Origin: JAGVUD01 sp052033935
GTDB taxonomy: Bacteria; Armatimonadota; UBA5829; DSUL01
Direction: 5' to 3'
Assembly (NCBI GenBank): GCA_052033935.1
Contig: JBPOJE010000029.1
Span: 1 to 14,766 of the forward strand
DNA: 14,766 bases
Shown: one piece after another, positions 6,847 through 13,325 of the stretch
How the letters are laid out: each line of letters begins with the position of its first letter
Position numbering within the stretch: the first letter of the stretch is position 1
The notes under the pieces: generated by a model
Seen by the model: the letters and a program-made list of their open reading frames with translations, nothing else
Told to the model about the DNA's origin: nothing
The model's database searches: none
Position numbers and translations under genes: made by a program

Positions 6847-7910
6847 CTAACCCTACCATCAGCGTTATAATGCCCGCCCGCAACTGCGAAGTGTATGTGG
6901 CGGAAGCCGTTCAGAGCATTCTGGACCAGACCTTCGGCGATTTCGAACTGCTCGTCACGGATGATGCCTCCACCGATAGGACATATGACGTGCTTCGAGG
7001 ATTCTCGGATGCCCGTATCCTCCTGAGCCGTCACGAGGCACCCGCGGGCTCCGCCCAGACCCGCATCGAGCTCTTTGCGCGCGCCCGCGGCAATTACATC
7101 GCCCTCATGGATGCGGACGACATATCGCTGCCGGAGAGGCTGGAAAAGCAGCTCAATTACCTGCGTAGCACCGGATATGACGGTGTCGGGTGCGAAATGT
7201 CGCTGCTCTGCCCGGACGGCACACTCCGCCCTGGCCCCCATTCGCCGTACCCGTACGAGCCTGCAAAAGTCAAACAGGCCCTCCTGAGGACCTTCCCGAT
7301 GCTCCACCCCTCTCTTGTATTCCATACGTCTCTCGCTCGGGACCTGGGCGGGTACAGGGCTCGTGTGGGGCTTGGCTATGACTTGGATTTCTTGCTCAGA
7401 ATGTCCGAGCAGGCCGTGATTTCCAACATGCCGGATTGCCTCTACATCTACCGCGAGCAGCCCGGCAGCCTTAGCGTCACCCGGCAGAGAGATCAGCAAA
7501 ACAGCACCGTTCTTGCGCGCCTGTTGGCCGTCGAGCGCAGGCTTCACGGCTCGGACAGCCTGCATCTCTATTCAGATGCGGACCTAGATGCCTTTATGCA
7601 CGGCGCCATCATTCCGCCTCCCGGCCACAGCCCGGAAGAGCAGCGGCGGATACTTGTTTTGTTCGTAAAGGAGGTGCTCCGCCGCCAGCACGGGGCTGGC
7701 GCGCGCGCGTCCGAGGCGGTGCGTACCCTGCGGTGGCTCTACGGGACCGACCTGGAGCTCGTGCTGCTTGCAGCTTCCCTGCGATTCTCGGCGTGCTATA
7801 CTGGCCGTGCGCGCAAGCGGCTGCGCGGCCTGGCCAATCGCGCGCGAGGGTGGCTCGGCGGGGCGCTGGGCACGGCCAAAACGAGAACGCGAGAACCCTC
7901 CAATGACTGA
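6843..7910 (+). CDS. GT2-family (GT-A fold) glycosyltransferase
   Basis: A 355-residue inverting glycosyltransferase of family GT2. The N-terminal domain shows ISVIMPARNCEVYVAEAVQS (residues 6-25), LLVTDDASTDRT (36-47, with the nucleotide-binding Asp pair at 40-41) and ARGNYIALMDADDISLPERL (81-100), where DADD holds the metal-binding DXD motif. A later LGYDLDFLLRMSEQ supplies the usual acidic ED-type region in the form DLDF. The C-terminal 100 residues are helical and very basic near the end (residues about 318-345), which may peripherally anchor the protein to the membrane; there is no clear transmembrane helix. It starts at the ATGA overlap with the pyruvyl transferase. It most likely adds one sugar to the repeat unit; donor and acceptor are unknown. 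Confidence 0.93.
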   Translation: MTNPTISVIMPARNCEVYVAEAVQSILDQTFGDFELLVTDDASTDRTYDVLRGFSDARILLSRHEAPAGSAQTRIELFARARGNYIALMDADDISLPERLEKQLNYLRSTGYDGVGCEMSLLCPDGTLRPGPHSPYPYEPAKVKQALLRTFPMLHPSLVFHTSLARDLGGYRARVGLGYDLDFLLRMSEQAVISNMPDCLYIYREQPGSLSVTRQRDQQNSTVLARLLAVERRLHGSDSLHLYSDADLDAFMHGAIIPPPGHSPEEQRRILVLFVKEVLRRQHGAGARASEAVRTLRWLYGTDLELVLLAASLRFSACYTGRARKRLRGLANRARGWLGGALGTAKTRTREPSND

Positions 7911-8109
7911 GCCATCGGTACGCGTGCTCGGCAGGGGTGGTTCAGTGTTTTGGGAGAACGTCGCCCGGTTGCTTCAAGCGCGGGCGCCAGCCTGCGCGGA
8001 AATGGGCCCGATGCGGTTGTCCACAAAGAGCGCTAAAGCTCACAGCGTGATGCGGCAGTGCTTGCGGCGTTCACGCGGAGAGGTAGAACACACTCAATGT
8101 CCGGGCTGA
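7903..8109 (+). pseudogene. Possible GT4 N-terminal remnant or small orphan frame (68 codons)
   Basis: The frame opens at an ATG overlapping the end of the GT2 by 8 bp and fills the spacer before the next GT4. Its first bases, ATGACTGAGCCA, closely match the start of the GT4 at 9538 (ATGGCTGAGCCA), and the first residues MTEPSVRVLGRGG can be laid over MAEPASVIIVVLGKHRGG with two short gaps. Beyond that I see no homology. By analogy with the collapsed GT4 at 442-672 it may be another relic of a duplicated GT4, but the match is short and could be chance. If not a relic, it is an unrecognised short protein with no membrane or signal segment. Confidence 0.3.
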
Positions 8110-9254
8110 AACACACGGTGGTAGTCGCCATGCTCCTTACCGCCCGGGGCGGCGCGGAGGATTACCTGGTCCGCCTTATCAGGTCCGCTGCTGGGCCGCT
8201 CCGGCGCGAACTTGCCTGTTTGTTCTTCCACGAAACCTGCTACGCACATTACGGTTCCACCCTGCAGGAGTTGGGTGTGCACTGCGAGGTGGCGCGCGGA
8301 GGCCCATTGCGTAAGCTGTGGCACCTCGCCGGGCTGATCCGGCGTCGCCGTCCGGCTGTTGTGTACATGAATGGCATGTGTGATCCTGCGGCCAAAGTGG
8401 CCTGGCTCAAGCTGCTGTTTCCTTCAGCACGCTTCTGCATGACCAACCACGTGACACCTGATCCGAGCCTCGACTCCAAAAAGTGGGCCGCACTCCGCAA
8501 GATAAACCGGTCGTTTCGGACACTGCCTCTGTTTATGGTTGCAGACCCACTCATTTTCGTGTCACGGCAGCAGGTCGGCCTGATGGCCCGCAATCGTTTC
8601 TTTCGTCCTCGCAAGCCTCTGGTTATACACAACGGGGTTCAGTTACCCGGTCGGTCCAAGGCCTCCCACGGTTCGGGACCCCTGGTGGTTGGGCTGGTTG
8701 GCAACTATGTCTTCTACAAAAAGTACGAATTCGCGCTTGCTGCCTGCGATATACTGCTGACCAGCGGCCTGGATTTCGCGATTCACCACTACGGCAGTCC
8801 CGGTGCCGACCTTGCCCAAACGCTCTCGCCGGCCAACAGAGGACGCTTTGTCACTGGCGGGTATGTGCATGACATAGACAGCATATACCAGGCGATTGAT
8901 GTGCTCTTTGCGCCCGGGACGTACGAGTCCTTCTGCTACGTCGCAGCCGAGGCGATGGCCTATGGGATTCCGGTGCTCCTGCCGGATACCGAGTTGTACC
9001 GGGAACTGTATGGTGAAGGCGATGATGCAGCCTGTTTGTTCTTTCGGAAGGATGACGTGGACGATGCCGCCTCAAAACTGCAGCTTTTGCTGACGGATGC
9101 TGGCCTGCGTGAACGACTCGCACTTGCGGGCCGCAAAGTGGTGGAAGAACGCTACGACTTGGCCGAGTCGAACCGCCGAGCCTGGCAGGCGATTCTCGGC
9201 CCCGCGTTCGGGCCTGAACTGCTGTGCAGCCCCGGTGCCCGGGTTACGGACTGA
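8097..9254 (+). CDS. GT4-family glycosyltransferase, first of a paralogous pair
   Basis: A 385-residue GT-B glycosyltransferase. The N-terminal acceptor domain begins HTVVVAMLLTARGGAEDYL, with the GGxE/D loop typical of family GT4. The C-terminal donor domain shows PLVVGLVGN followed by YKK, then ESFCYVAAE, the EX7E motif with Glu277 and Glu285, and GIPVLLPD, then a C-terminal crossover helix. The ATG at 8097 aligns with the start of its paralogue at 9538; a purine-rich GGAGAGG lies at 8077-8083, somewhat far at 13 nt. Residues 112-174 (RFCMTNH to RPRKP) match the paralogue at 49 of 63 positions, far above the rest of the protein. It probably works in the cytoplasm on the lipid-linked glycan. 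It is separated from its neighbours by spacers and is not overlapped like the left-block genes. Confidence 0.92.
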   Translation: MSGLKHTVVVAMLLTARGGAEDYLVRLIRSAAGPLRRELACLFFHETCYAHYGSTLQELGVHCEVARGGPLRKLWHLAGLIRRRRPAVVYMNGMCDPAAKVAWLKLLFPSARFCMTNHVTPDPSLDSKKWAALRKINRSFRTLPLFMVADPLIFVSRQQVGLMARNRFFRPRKPLVIHNGVQLPGRSKASHGSGPLVVGLVGNYVFYKKYEFALAACDILLTSGLDFAIHHYGSPGADLAQTLSPANRGRFVTGGYVHDIDSIYQAIDVLFAPGTYESFCYVAAEAMAYGIPVLLPDTELYRELYGEGDDAACLFFRKDDVDDAASKLQLLLTDAGLRERLALAGRKVVEERYDLAESNRRAWQAILGPAFGPELLCSPGARVTD

Positions 9255-9311
9255 GTGTGCCTGGTGCATGCGTTGAAAGCGGCGTGTACCGGCTGTAGCC
9301 TTCGGCTTGGC

Positions 9312-9335
9312 GGCGGCCTGTGCCGGGAGGCCGCC
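9312..9335. terminator. GC-rich hairpin, possible terminator or relic of an insertion-sequence end
   Basis: GGCGGCCT (9312-9319) and AGGCCGCC (9328-9335) form a perfect 8-bp stem with an 8-nt loop, 57 bp after the stop of the first GT4 paralogue. No T-run follows, so if it ends transcription it would do so inefficiently or with Rho. Confidence 0.3.
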
Positions 9336-9387
9336 AGGGCTGACAGAACCGGGAGGTGGCCATCACGCAGGCCAAGGCTCAGCAGGG

Positions 9388-9456
9388 AGGGCGCGGCGGA
9401 TCTTCAATTACATCAGGGCGTTCTACAATCGCGAGTGGCCGCACTCCAGGCAGGGC
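9388..9456 (+). mobile_element. Fragment of an IS3-type transposase (C-terminal end of the DDE integrase domain)
   Basis: The translated piece contains RRIFNYIRAFYNREWPHS, which matches the highly conserved end of IS3-family OrfB transposases (pattern IFxYIxxFYNxxxxHS, normally followed by LGYxSP). Only about 23 codons are recognisable; upstream residues do not continue the domain, and the LGYxSP follow-on is replaced by RQGAGG, so it is debris of a dead element. It lies in the same frame as the downstream GT4, with no stop in between. Assignment rests on this motif alone but the motif is distinctive. Confidence 0.6.
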
Positions 9457-9537
9457 GCCGGTGGTTTGAGGACGTTACAGAGGACGCTGCAGCGGACATT
9501 GCCGCTAGGCGCGCAGAATGGAAAGTGCACAAGGACG

Positions 9538-10674
9538 ATGGCTGAGCCAGCAAGCGTGATAATCGTGGTTCTGGGAAAACACAGGGGCGGCGGCGAGGAA
9601 TACCTGCTCCGCCTGTTTCGGTCTGCTTCCCCTGCTCTGCGCTCGCAGATCACTGCGCTTTTCGTTTACGCTCTGTGTTACCAGCACTACAGGCCAGTGT
9701 TCGAGAAAATGGGAATCCGCTGTCTGTTCGCGGAAGGTGGCCGGTGGGCCCAACTCCAGCGGCTGGCCGGCCTCATCCGCGGCGTGCGGCCCCGCGTTGT
9801 GCACTTCAACGGCGGCTGCGACCGCGCGGCGCCCTTCTTCCTGCTCAAGCCCTTCTTTCCCAGGGTGAGGTTCTGCATGACGAACCACCTCACGCCCGAC
9901 CCCGACCTGGACCAGAAACGATACAGGCTGCTCCGAAAGGTCAACAGGTCGTTTCGCACCCTTCCTCTGTTTCTGTGGGCCGACCCCCTGATATTCGTGT
10001 CACAGCACCAGGTGGGTCTTATGGCCCGCAACCGCTACTTCCGGCCACGGCGGCCCCAGGTCGTCTATAACGGCGTGTCGTTGCGCGAACGCGGTTCCGA
10101 AGGCTCGGATTCAGGCGGCCTGGTCGTCGGGCTTGTTGGGAACGCGGAGCCTCGAAAGAAGCTGGGGTTTGCTCTGGAGTGTCTTGCTCTGGTGTCCCCG
10201 GATGTGCCAGACTTCAAAGTGAGCCATTTCGGCGCCGGAGGTGACGTGCTGGAACGCGACCTGCCTCAGCCACTTATTGGCCGGTTCGCAGCCCACGGCT
10301 TCGTTGCGGACAAAGACTCTGTCTATGGGTCCTTGAGCCTGCTTTTCTCGCCGGGGTACCACGAAGCCTGTCCCTATAATGTCATCGAGGCGATGTCGTA
10401 CGGCGTGCCAGTCCTCGTGCCGGACACCGCGTTATACCGCGAACTGTACGGCATCGATGGCGGCAGCGCGGCATTGCTATTTCGGAAGGACGACGCCGCG
10501 GGCGCTTCGGCCAGGCTCCGTCAGCTCCTAACCGACGGCGAGCTTCGCGCCCGCCTCGGAGTTCTGGGCCGCGACCTCGTGGAGCGGCGCTTTGAGGTCA
10601 ACCGCACCAACAGCCAGACCTGGCAGGCTGTGCTCGGGCCTCATTTCGCGCCGGAGTTGCTTCAGAGCATCTAG
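9538..10674 (+). CDS. GT4-family glycosyltransferase, second of a paralogous pair
   Basis: A 378-residue GT-B glycosyltransferase closely related to the gene at 8097. The N-terminus MAEPASVIIVVLGKHRGGGEEYL aligns with the paralogue's start, supporting the ATG at 9538 although the frame stays open upstream to about 9307; AAGGA (9531-9535) is near but only 2 nt away. The donor domain shows LVVGLVGN followed by RKK, then EACPYNVIE, the EX7E motif with Glu276 and Glu284, and GVPVLVPDTALYRELYG, a stretch nearly identical in both paralogues. The shared block RFCMTNH to RPRRP begins at residue 111. Codons in the shared block differ at many silent positions, so the duplication is old and the protein sequence has been held by selection. 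The enzyme probably adds a sugar similar to that added by its twin. It is convergent with the minus-strand gene downstream. Confidence 0.92.
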   Translation: MAEPASVIIVVLGKHRGGGEEYLLRLFRSASPALRSQITALFVYALCYQHYRPVFEKMGIRCLFAEGGRWAQLQRLAGLIRGVRPRVVHFNGGCDRAAPFFLLKPFFPRVRFCMTNHLTPDPDLDQKRYRLLRKVNRSFRTLPLFLWADPLIFVSQHQVGLMARNRYFRPRRPQVVYNGVSLRERGSEGSDSGGLVVGLVGNAEPRKKLGFALECLALVSPDVPDFKVSHFGAGGDVLERDLPQPLIGRFAAHGFVADKDSVYGSLSLLFSPGYHEACPYNVIEAMSYGVPVLVPDTALYRELYGIDGGSAALLFRKDDAAGASARLRQLLTDGELRARLGVLGRDLVERRFEVNRTNSQTWQAVLGPHFAPELLQSI

Positions 10675-10688
10675 TGTAAGTCCACGGC

Positions 10689-10749
10689 CTGCCATCGCGA
10701 TCGGTGTCTCACCTGCCGCCCGGCGCGCCCCGCAACTCAACAGCTCAGC
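10689..10749. repeat. Direct repeat copy 1 (61 bp), left bracket of the FGE-fold gene
   Basis: It aligns without gaps to 12044-12104 at 50 of 61 positions (82%), in the same orientation, offset by 1355 bp. The best-conserved parts are CTGCCATC, GGTGTCTC and CCTGCCGCCC. The right end merges into the 8-bp tandem repeat. It lies between the convergent stops of the GT4 and the FGE-fold gene. Confidence 0.75.
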
Positions 10750-10804
10750 AACTCAACAACCCAGCAACCCAACAACCAAACAACTGAGCAACCCGCCAAC
10801 TCAG
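10733..10804. repeat. Nine units of an 8-bp tandem repeat, consensus CAACYCAR
   Basis: The 72 bp divide exactly into nine octamers: CAACTCAA, CAGCTCAG, CAACTCAA, CAACCCAG, CAACCCAA, CAACCAAA, CAACTGAG, CAACCCGC, CAACTCAG. Each keeps CANC at its start and varies at a few sites. The direct-repeat copy at 12044-12104 ends in only two such units. The array fills the gap between two convergent genes. On the other strand it reads as G/T-rich octamers of the TTGGGTTG type. The length and phase make it a minisatellite, not a CRISPR. Confidence 0.8.
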
Positions 10805-10814
10805 GACAGCCGGA

Positions 10815-11930
10815 TTAGCGGGCGAGACGGAACCCGACCGAGCGCCCTAAGACGTAGCCGGGATCATAGAGGAAGTCGCGGTTAGAGCAGCGCTGGAGGT
10901 TGCCGTGCACGCCGGCCTTGGAGTAGCTACCGCCGCGCATTATCCGGTATTTGCCGCTCTCTGGTCCGGGCGGGTCCGACGGAGGGCTCACCTTATAGTA
11001 GCTGCCGTCCATCCAGTCCCGGCCCAACTCAAACACGTTCCCCGCCATGTCGTGACACCCGTACGGGCTCACACCGGCCGGATAGCTGCCAACCGGGGCT
11101 GTCTGTTTCCGCTCGTACCCGCCGCCCGCGGGGTTGGTGTCGATGGTGTTGTTGCATTTCTCAGGGTCCCATACGTTCCCCCATGGCCATTCGTTCGGGT
11201 AGGTCCCCGTCCAGCGCGCAGCCTTCTCCCACTGAGCCTCCGTGGGAAGCTGGCCGCCCGCCCACGCGCAATACGCCTCCGCCTCGTAATAGTGCACCCC
11301 GACCACCGGGTGAGCATCCGTCTGAGTGAAGTTGCCCGTGCCCCAGTTCTGAACGGCGCCCCAGTTATGCGGCTGCGTGCGGGGCGGGCCGACATTGGGA
11401 TATGACGAGGACGCAGACAATCTCCAGTTCCAACCATCGCTGGACCAGTACGCCGGGTTGTTGTAGCCCCCAGCCTCCATGAACAGCCGGTACTCGCCGC
11501 GCGTCACCTGGTACTTACCCATCCAGTAACCCGAAAGATACACCCAGTGCTGAGGAAACTCGTTAACTTCCGAAGCACACTCGTTGCCGTTATTGCCCAT
11601 CAGGAACGAACCCGCCGGAACGTAAACCATCTCGGTCACCGCGGGGCCAACGTAGGCTGTCACGTCTCCGGTCACCGTCAGCACCGTGCCGTCCCAGTCG
11701 CCCGTAACCACAAGGAAGTCCGACAGCGCCGCTTCCGCGCCGACCACGGTGATCTCACCGCTGTGATCGTTCAGCTTCAGCGGCGCAACTGACGTGACTC
11801 TGCCCGCCACCTTGATGGGGTTCGGTGGGGTCGGGGCACACTGCAGCAGATCCTTCACGCGCACCACGTAGGCGCCTTGAACGGGCACAACCAGCGCAAG
11901 CAGCAAGAACGCGGAAAGCGGTTTCTTCAT
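10815..11930 (-). CDS. Secreted FGE/SUMF1-fold (formylglycine-generating-enzyme-like) protein lacking catalytic cysteines
   Basis: A 371-residue protein. Residues 1-20 are a Sec signal peptide (MKK, hydrophobic core AFLLLALVVPV, small residues QGA). Residues about 22-95 form a small beta-rich, OB-like domain (VAGRVTSVAPLKLNDHSGEI and after). Residues 101-371 are an FGE-sulfatase (PF03781) domain: MVYVPAGSFLMGN, GYWMGKYQVTRGEYRLF, HPVVGVHYYEAEAYCAWAGG, LPTEAQWEKAAR, WPWGN, DMAGNVFELGRDW, RIMRGGSY and SVGFRLA. In true FGEs two cysteines follow GGSY (human Cys336 and Cys341); here those positions are Lys and Gly, so sulfatase activation is unlikely and a binding or structural role outside the cytoplasm is inferred. 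The ATG at 11930 is chosen because AGAGAGG (11939-11945) sits 8 nt away; an ATG at 11936 is only 2 nt away. It has its own promoter and runs against all neighbouring genes. Confidence 0.9.
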   Translation of the reverse strand: MKKPLSAFLLLALVVPVQGAYVVRVKDLLQCAPTPPNPIKVAGRVTSVAPLKLNDHSGEITVVGAEAALSDFLVVTGDWDGTVLTVTGDVTAYVGPAVTEMVYVPAGSFLMGNNGNECASEVNEFPQHWVYLSGYWMGKYQVTRGEYRLFMEAGGYNNPAYWSSDGWNWRLSASSSYPNVGPPRTQPHNWGAVQNWGTGNFTQTDAHPVVGVHYYEAEAYCAWAGGQLPTEAQWEKAARWTGTYPNEWPWGNVWDPEKCNNTIDTNPAGGGYERKQTAPVGSYPAGVSPYGCHDMAGNVFELGRDWMDGSYYKVSPPSDPPGPESGKYRIMRGGSYSKAGVHGNLQRCSNRDFLYDPGYVLGRSVGFRLAR

Positions 11931-11938
11931 TGTCATTA

Positions 11939-11945
11939 CCTCTCT
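11939..11945 (-). promoter_or_regulatory. Ribosome-binding site AGAGAGG for the FGE-fold gene
   Basis: Read on the minus strand, AGAGAGG is 8 nt before the ATG at 11930 and 2 nt before the ATG at 11936. This spacing decides in favour of the inner ATG. Confidence 0.6.
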
Positions 11946-11987
11946 GGACAGCCCCGCATCGCACGCTTGCGCGGAGCCGACGGCTTC

Positions 11988-12016
11988 AGTATCCCGCACA
12001 TCCGGGCCAGTGTCAA
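11988..12016 (-). promoter_or_regulatory. Sigma70-like promoter of the FGE-fold gene
   Basis: On the minus strand a perfect TTGACA (12016-12011) is followed after exactly 17 bp by GATACT (11993-11988), 4 of 6 to TATAAT. Transcription would begin near 11980, leaving a leader of about 50 nt before the ATG at 11930. This is the best promoter match in the window. It lies inside the repeat-bracketed segment, so the gene would carry its own promoter if moved. Confidence 0.7.
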
Positions 12017-12043
12017 GCAACCGAACTGCCTCACGAACAGCCG

Positions 12044-12104
12044 CTGCCATCCCGTCTGGTGTCTCGCCTGCCGCCCAGCGCACCCAGCAACCCCACAACT
12101 CAGC
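12044..12104. repeat. Direct repeat copy 2 (61 bp), right bracket of the FGE-fold gene
   Basis: Partner of the copy at 10689-10749 (50 of 61 bases identical, no gaps). It begins 27 bp beyond the -35 box of the FGE-fold promoter and ends in two octamer units, CAACCCCA and CAACTCAG. It occupies much of the spacer before the next GT4. Confidence 0.75.
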
Positions 12105-12167
12105 CCCCCCGCAGGAATTCCCGGCATCGGCGTGGAACTCCCGGGACGGGTTCAAAGCACCGTCCCA

Positions 12168-13325
12168 ATGCGCATCCTTCTCGTGACATCCAAATACCTC
12201 CCCAGCGTTGGCGGGCTCGAGACCGCCGTGCACGAACTCAACGCCCGGCTTCGCGCAGCGGGTCACGAGACGCTCATCGTCACCAACAGGCACAGCAGGC
12301 GGCTGCCGCCACGGGAGGTTCTGGACGGCACAACCGTCCGCCGCTTCTTCTTCACCTCCGGACTTCCGCGCCTCACGCCCGTGCAGCTTCTCAAATATCC
12401 CGCGCGCCTGGCCGCAGCGCCCGCCGCATATCTGGGGCTCAAGGGCGTCATCCGCGAGTTCAAGCCCGACGTCGTCAATCTGCACTTCGTCGGACACCCG
12501 GCGGCCTACCTGCTGGCGGCCCTTCGGGGCAGATACATCCCGCTTGTCGTCAGCCTGCACGGCGAGGACGTGGAGACGGACCTGGCTCAATCGCCAGCGC
12601 GCAGGCGGCTGTTCGTGGCTGTCGCGTCCAGGGCCGCGTATGTAACCTCCAACTCCCAATACCTTCTCGACCTTGCCGCACGGCGCTGTCCCGGGCTCGG
12701 CGAGAAGGGTGTCGTCGTCGGCAATGGCTCTCATCCGCTTCCCCCGCCCGTTCCCGGCGCAGACCAGGGGCAGCATGTTCTGTGCGTCTGCCGCCTGGTG
12801 CCGAAGAAAGGCGTTGACGTCCTGCTTCGCGCCTTCGCACGGCTTTTGCAAGAGGACGCCGGGGTCCGTCTGGTCATCGCCGGTGACGGGCCGGAGATGC
12901 CCGTGCTCCAGTCGCTGGCGCGCACACTGGGAGTTGCGCAGGCGGTCACCTTCACAGGGTCGGTGGACCGTCAGGCGCTGTCGAATCTGATGGCGGGTGC
13001 AAGCGTGTTCTGCCTCCCCAGCCGCAAAGAGCCGTTCGGCATCGTCCTGCTCGAGGCTCTCTCCTTCGGGCTTCCGGTCGTCGCAGCGGCGGTCGGGGGA
13101 GTGTCTGAAGTGCTGGAGGGCGGCGCCCTGGGTTATCTGGTTCCGCCGGACGACCCGCAGGCGCTTGCCGCCGCGCTCAGCAAAGCTGCCGCCGAAGGCC
13201 CGCCCGCGCCGCCGGAGCACTTGAAGAAACTGGTGCACGAGCGGTATGATTGGGGTGTTATTACCGCGCGCTACCTGAGCGTTTACGAACAGGCCGTCCA
13301 GGTCCGCAGCAAACCGGCACAGTGA
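12168..13325 (+). CDS. GT4-family glycosyltransferase
   Basis: A complete 385-residue GT-B enzyme with classical family GT4 marks. The N-terminus MRILLVTSKYLPSVGGLETA carries the first strand and the GG loop; LVVSLHGEDVE holds the conserved histidine region; VLCVCRLVPKKGVDVLLRAF has the Arg and Lys that bind the donor phosphates; LVIAGDGPEMPVLQ, EPFGIVLLE (EX7E, Glu288 and Glu296) and GGVSEVLEGGALGYLVPPDD complete the donor site. The ATG at 12168 gives the canonical first strand, although its Shine-Dalgarno is weak; a GTG at 12132 is the nearest alternative. It is the first gene of the right block, about 240 bp from the divergent FGE-fold gene; I see no clear + strand promoter in that gap. 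Its TGA overlaps the next GTG. Confidence 0.93.
   Translation: MRILLVTSKYLPSVGGLETAVHELNARLRAAGHETLIVTNRHSRRLPPREVLDGTTVRRFFFTSGLPRLTPVQLLKYPARLAAAPAAYLGLKGVIREFKPDVVNLHFVGHPAAYLLAALRGRYIPLVVSLHGEDVETDLAQSPARRRLFVAVASRAAYVTSNSQYLLDLAARRCPGLGEKGVVVGNGSHPLPPPVPGADQGQHVLCVCRLVPKKGVDVLLRAFARLLQEDAGVRLVIAGDGPEMPVLQSLARTLGVAQAVTFTGSVDRQALSNLMAGASVFCLPSRKEPFGIVLLEALSFGLPVVAAAVGGVSEVLEGGALGYLVPPDDPQALAAALSKAAAEGPPAPPEHLKKLVHERYDWGVITARYLSVYEQAVQVRSKPAQ

Larger units (their letters stand above)
9255..9537 (+). other. Spacer between the two GT4 paralogues, containing transposase debris
   Basis: This 283-bp stretch holds a GC-rich hairpin (9312-9335) and a short IS3-like transposase coding fragment (9388-9456). 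A frame open from about 9307 runs without a stop through the fragment into the downstream GT4. No terminal inverted repeats or target duplication could be defined by eye. Confidence 0.55.

Noticed and set aside
6771..7565. Minus-strand 264-codon frame opposite the GT2
   Set aside because: The GT2 on the plus strand has clear DXD motifs and an ATGA overlap; the antisense product shows no family feature.
10733..10804. CRISPR array
   Set aside because: Units are 8 bp and contiguous with no spacers, so this is a minisatellite.
11825..12817. 330-codon plus-strand frame over the FGE-fold promoter and the GT4 at 12168
   Set aside because: Product is an Arg/Ala/Pro-rich shadow; the true genes on both strands are well supported.
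11931..13238. Upstream extension of the FGE-fold frame to 807 codons
   Set aside because: The extension crosses the promoter, a direct repeat and the antisense of a GT4. The signal peptide and ribosome-binding site place the start at 11930.
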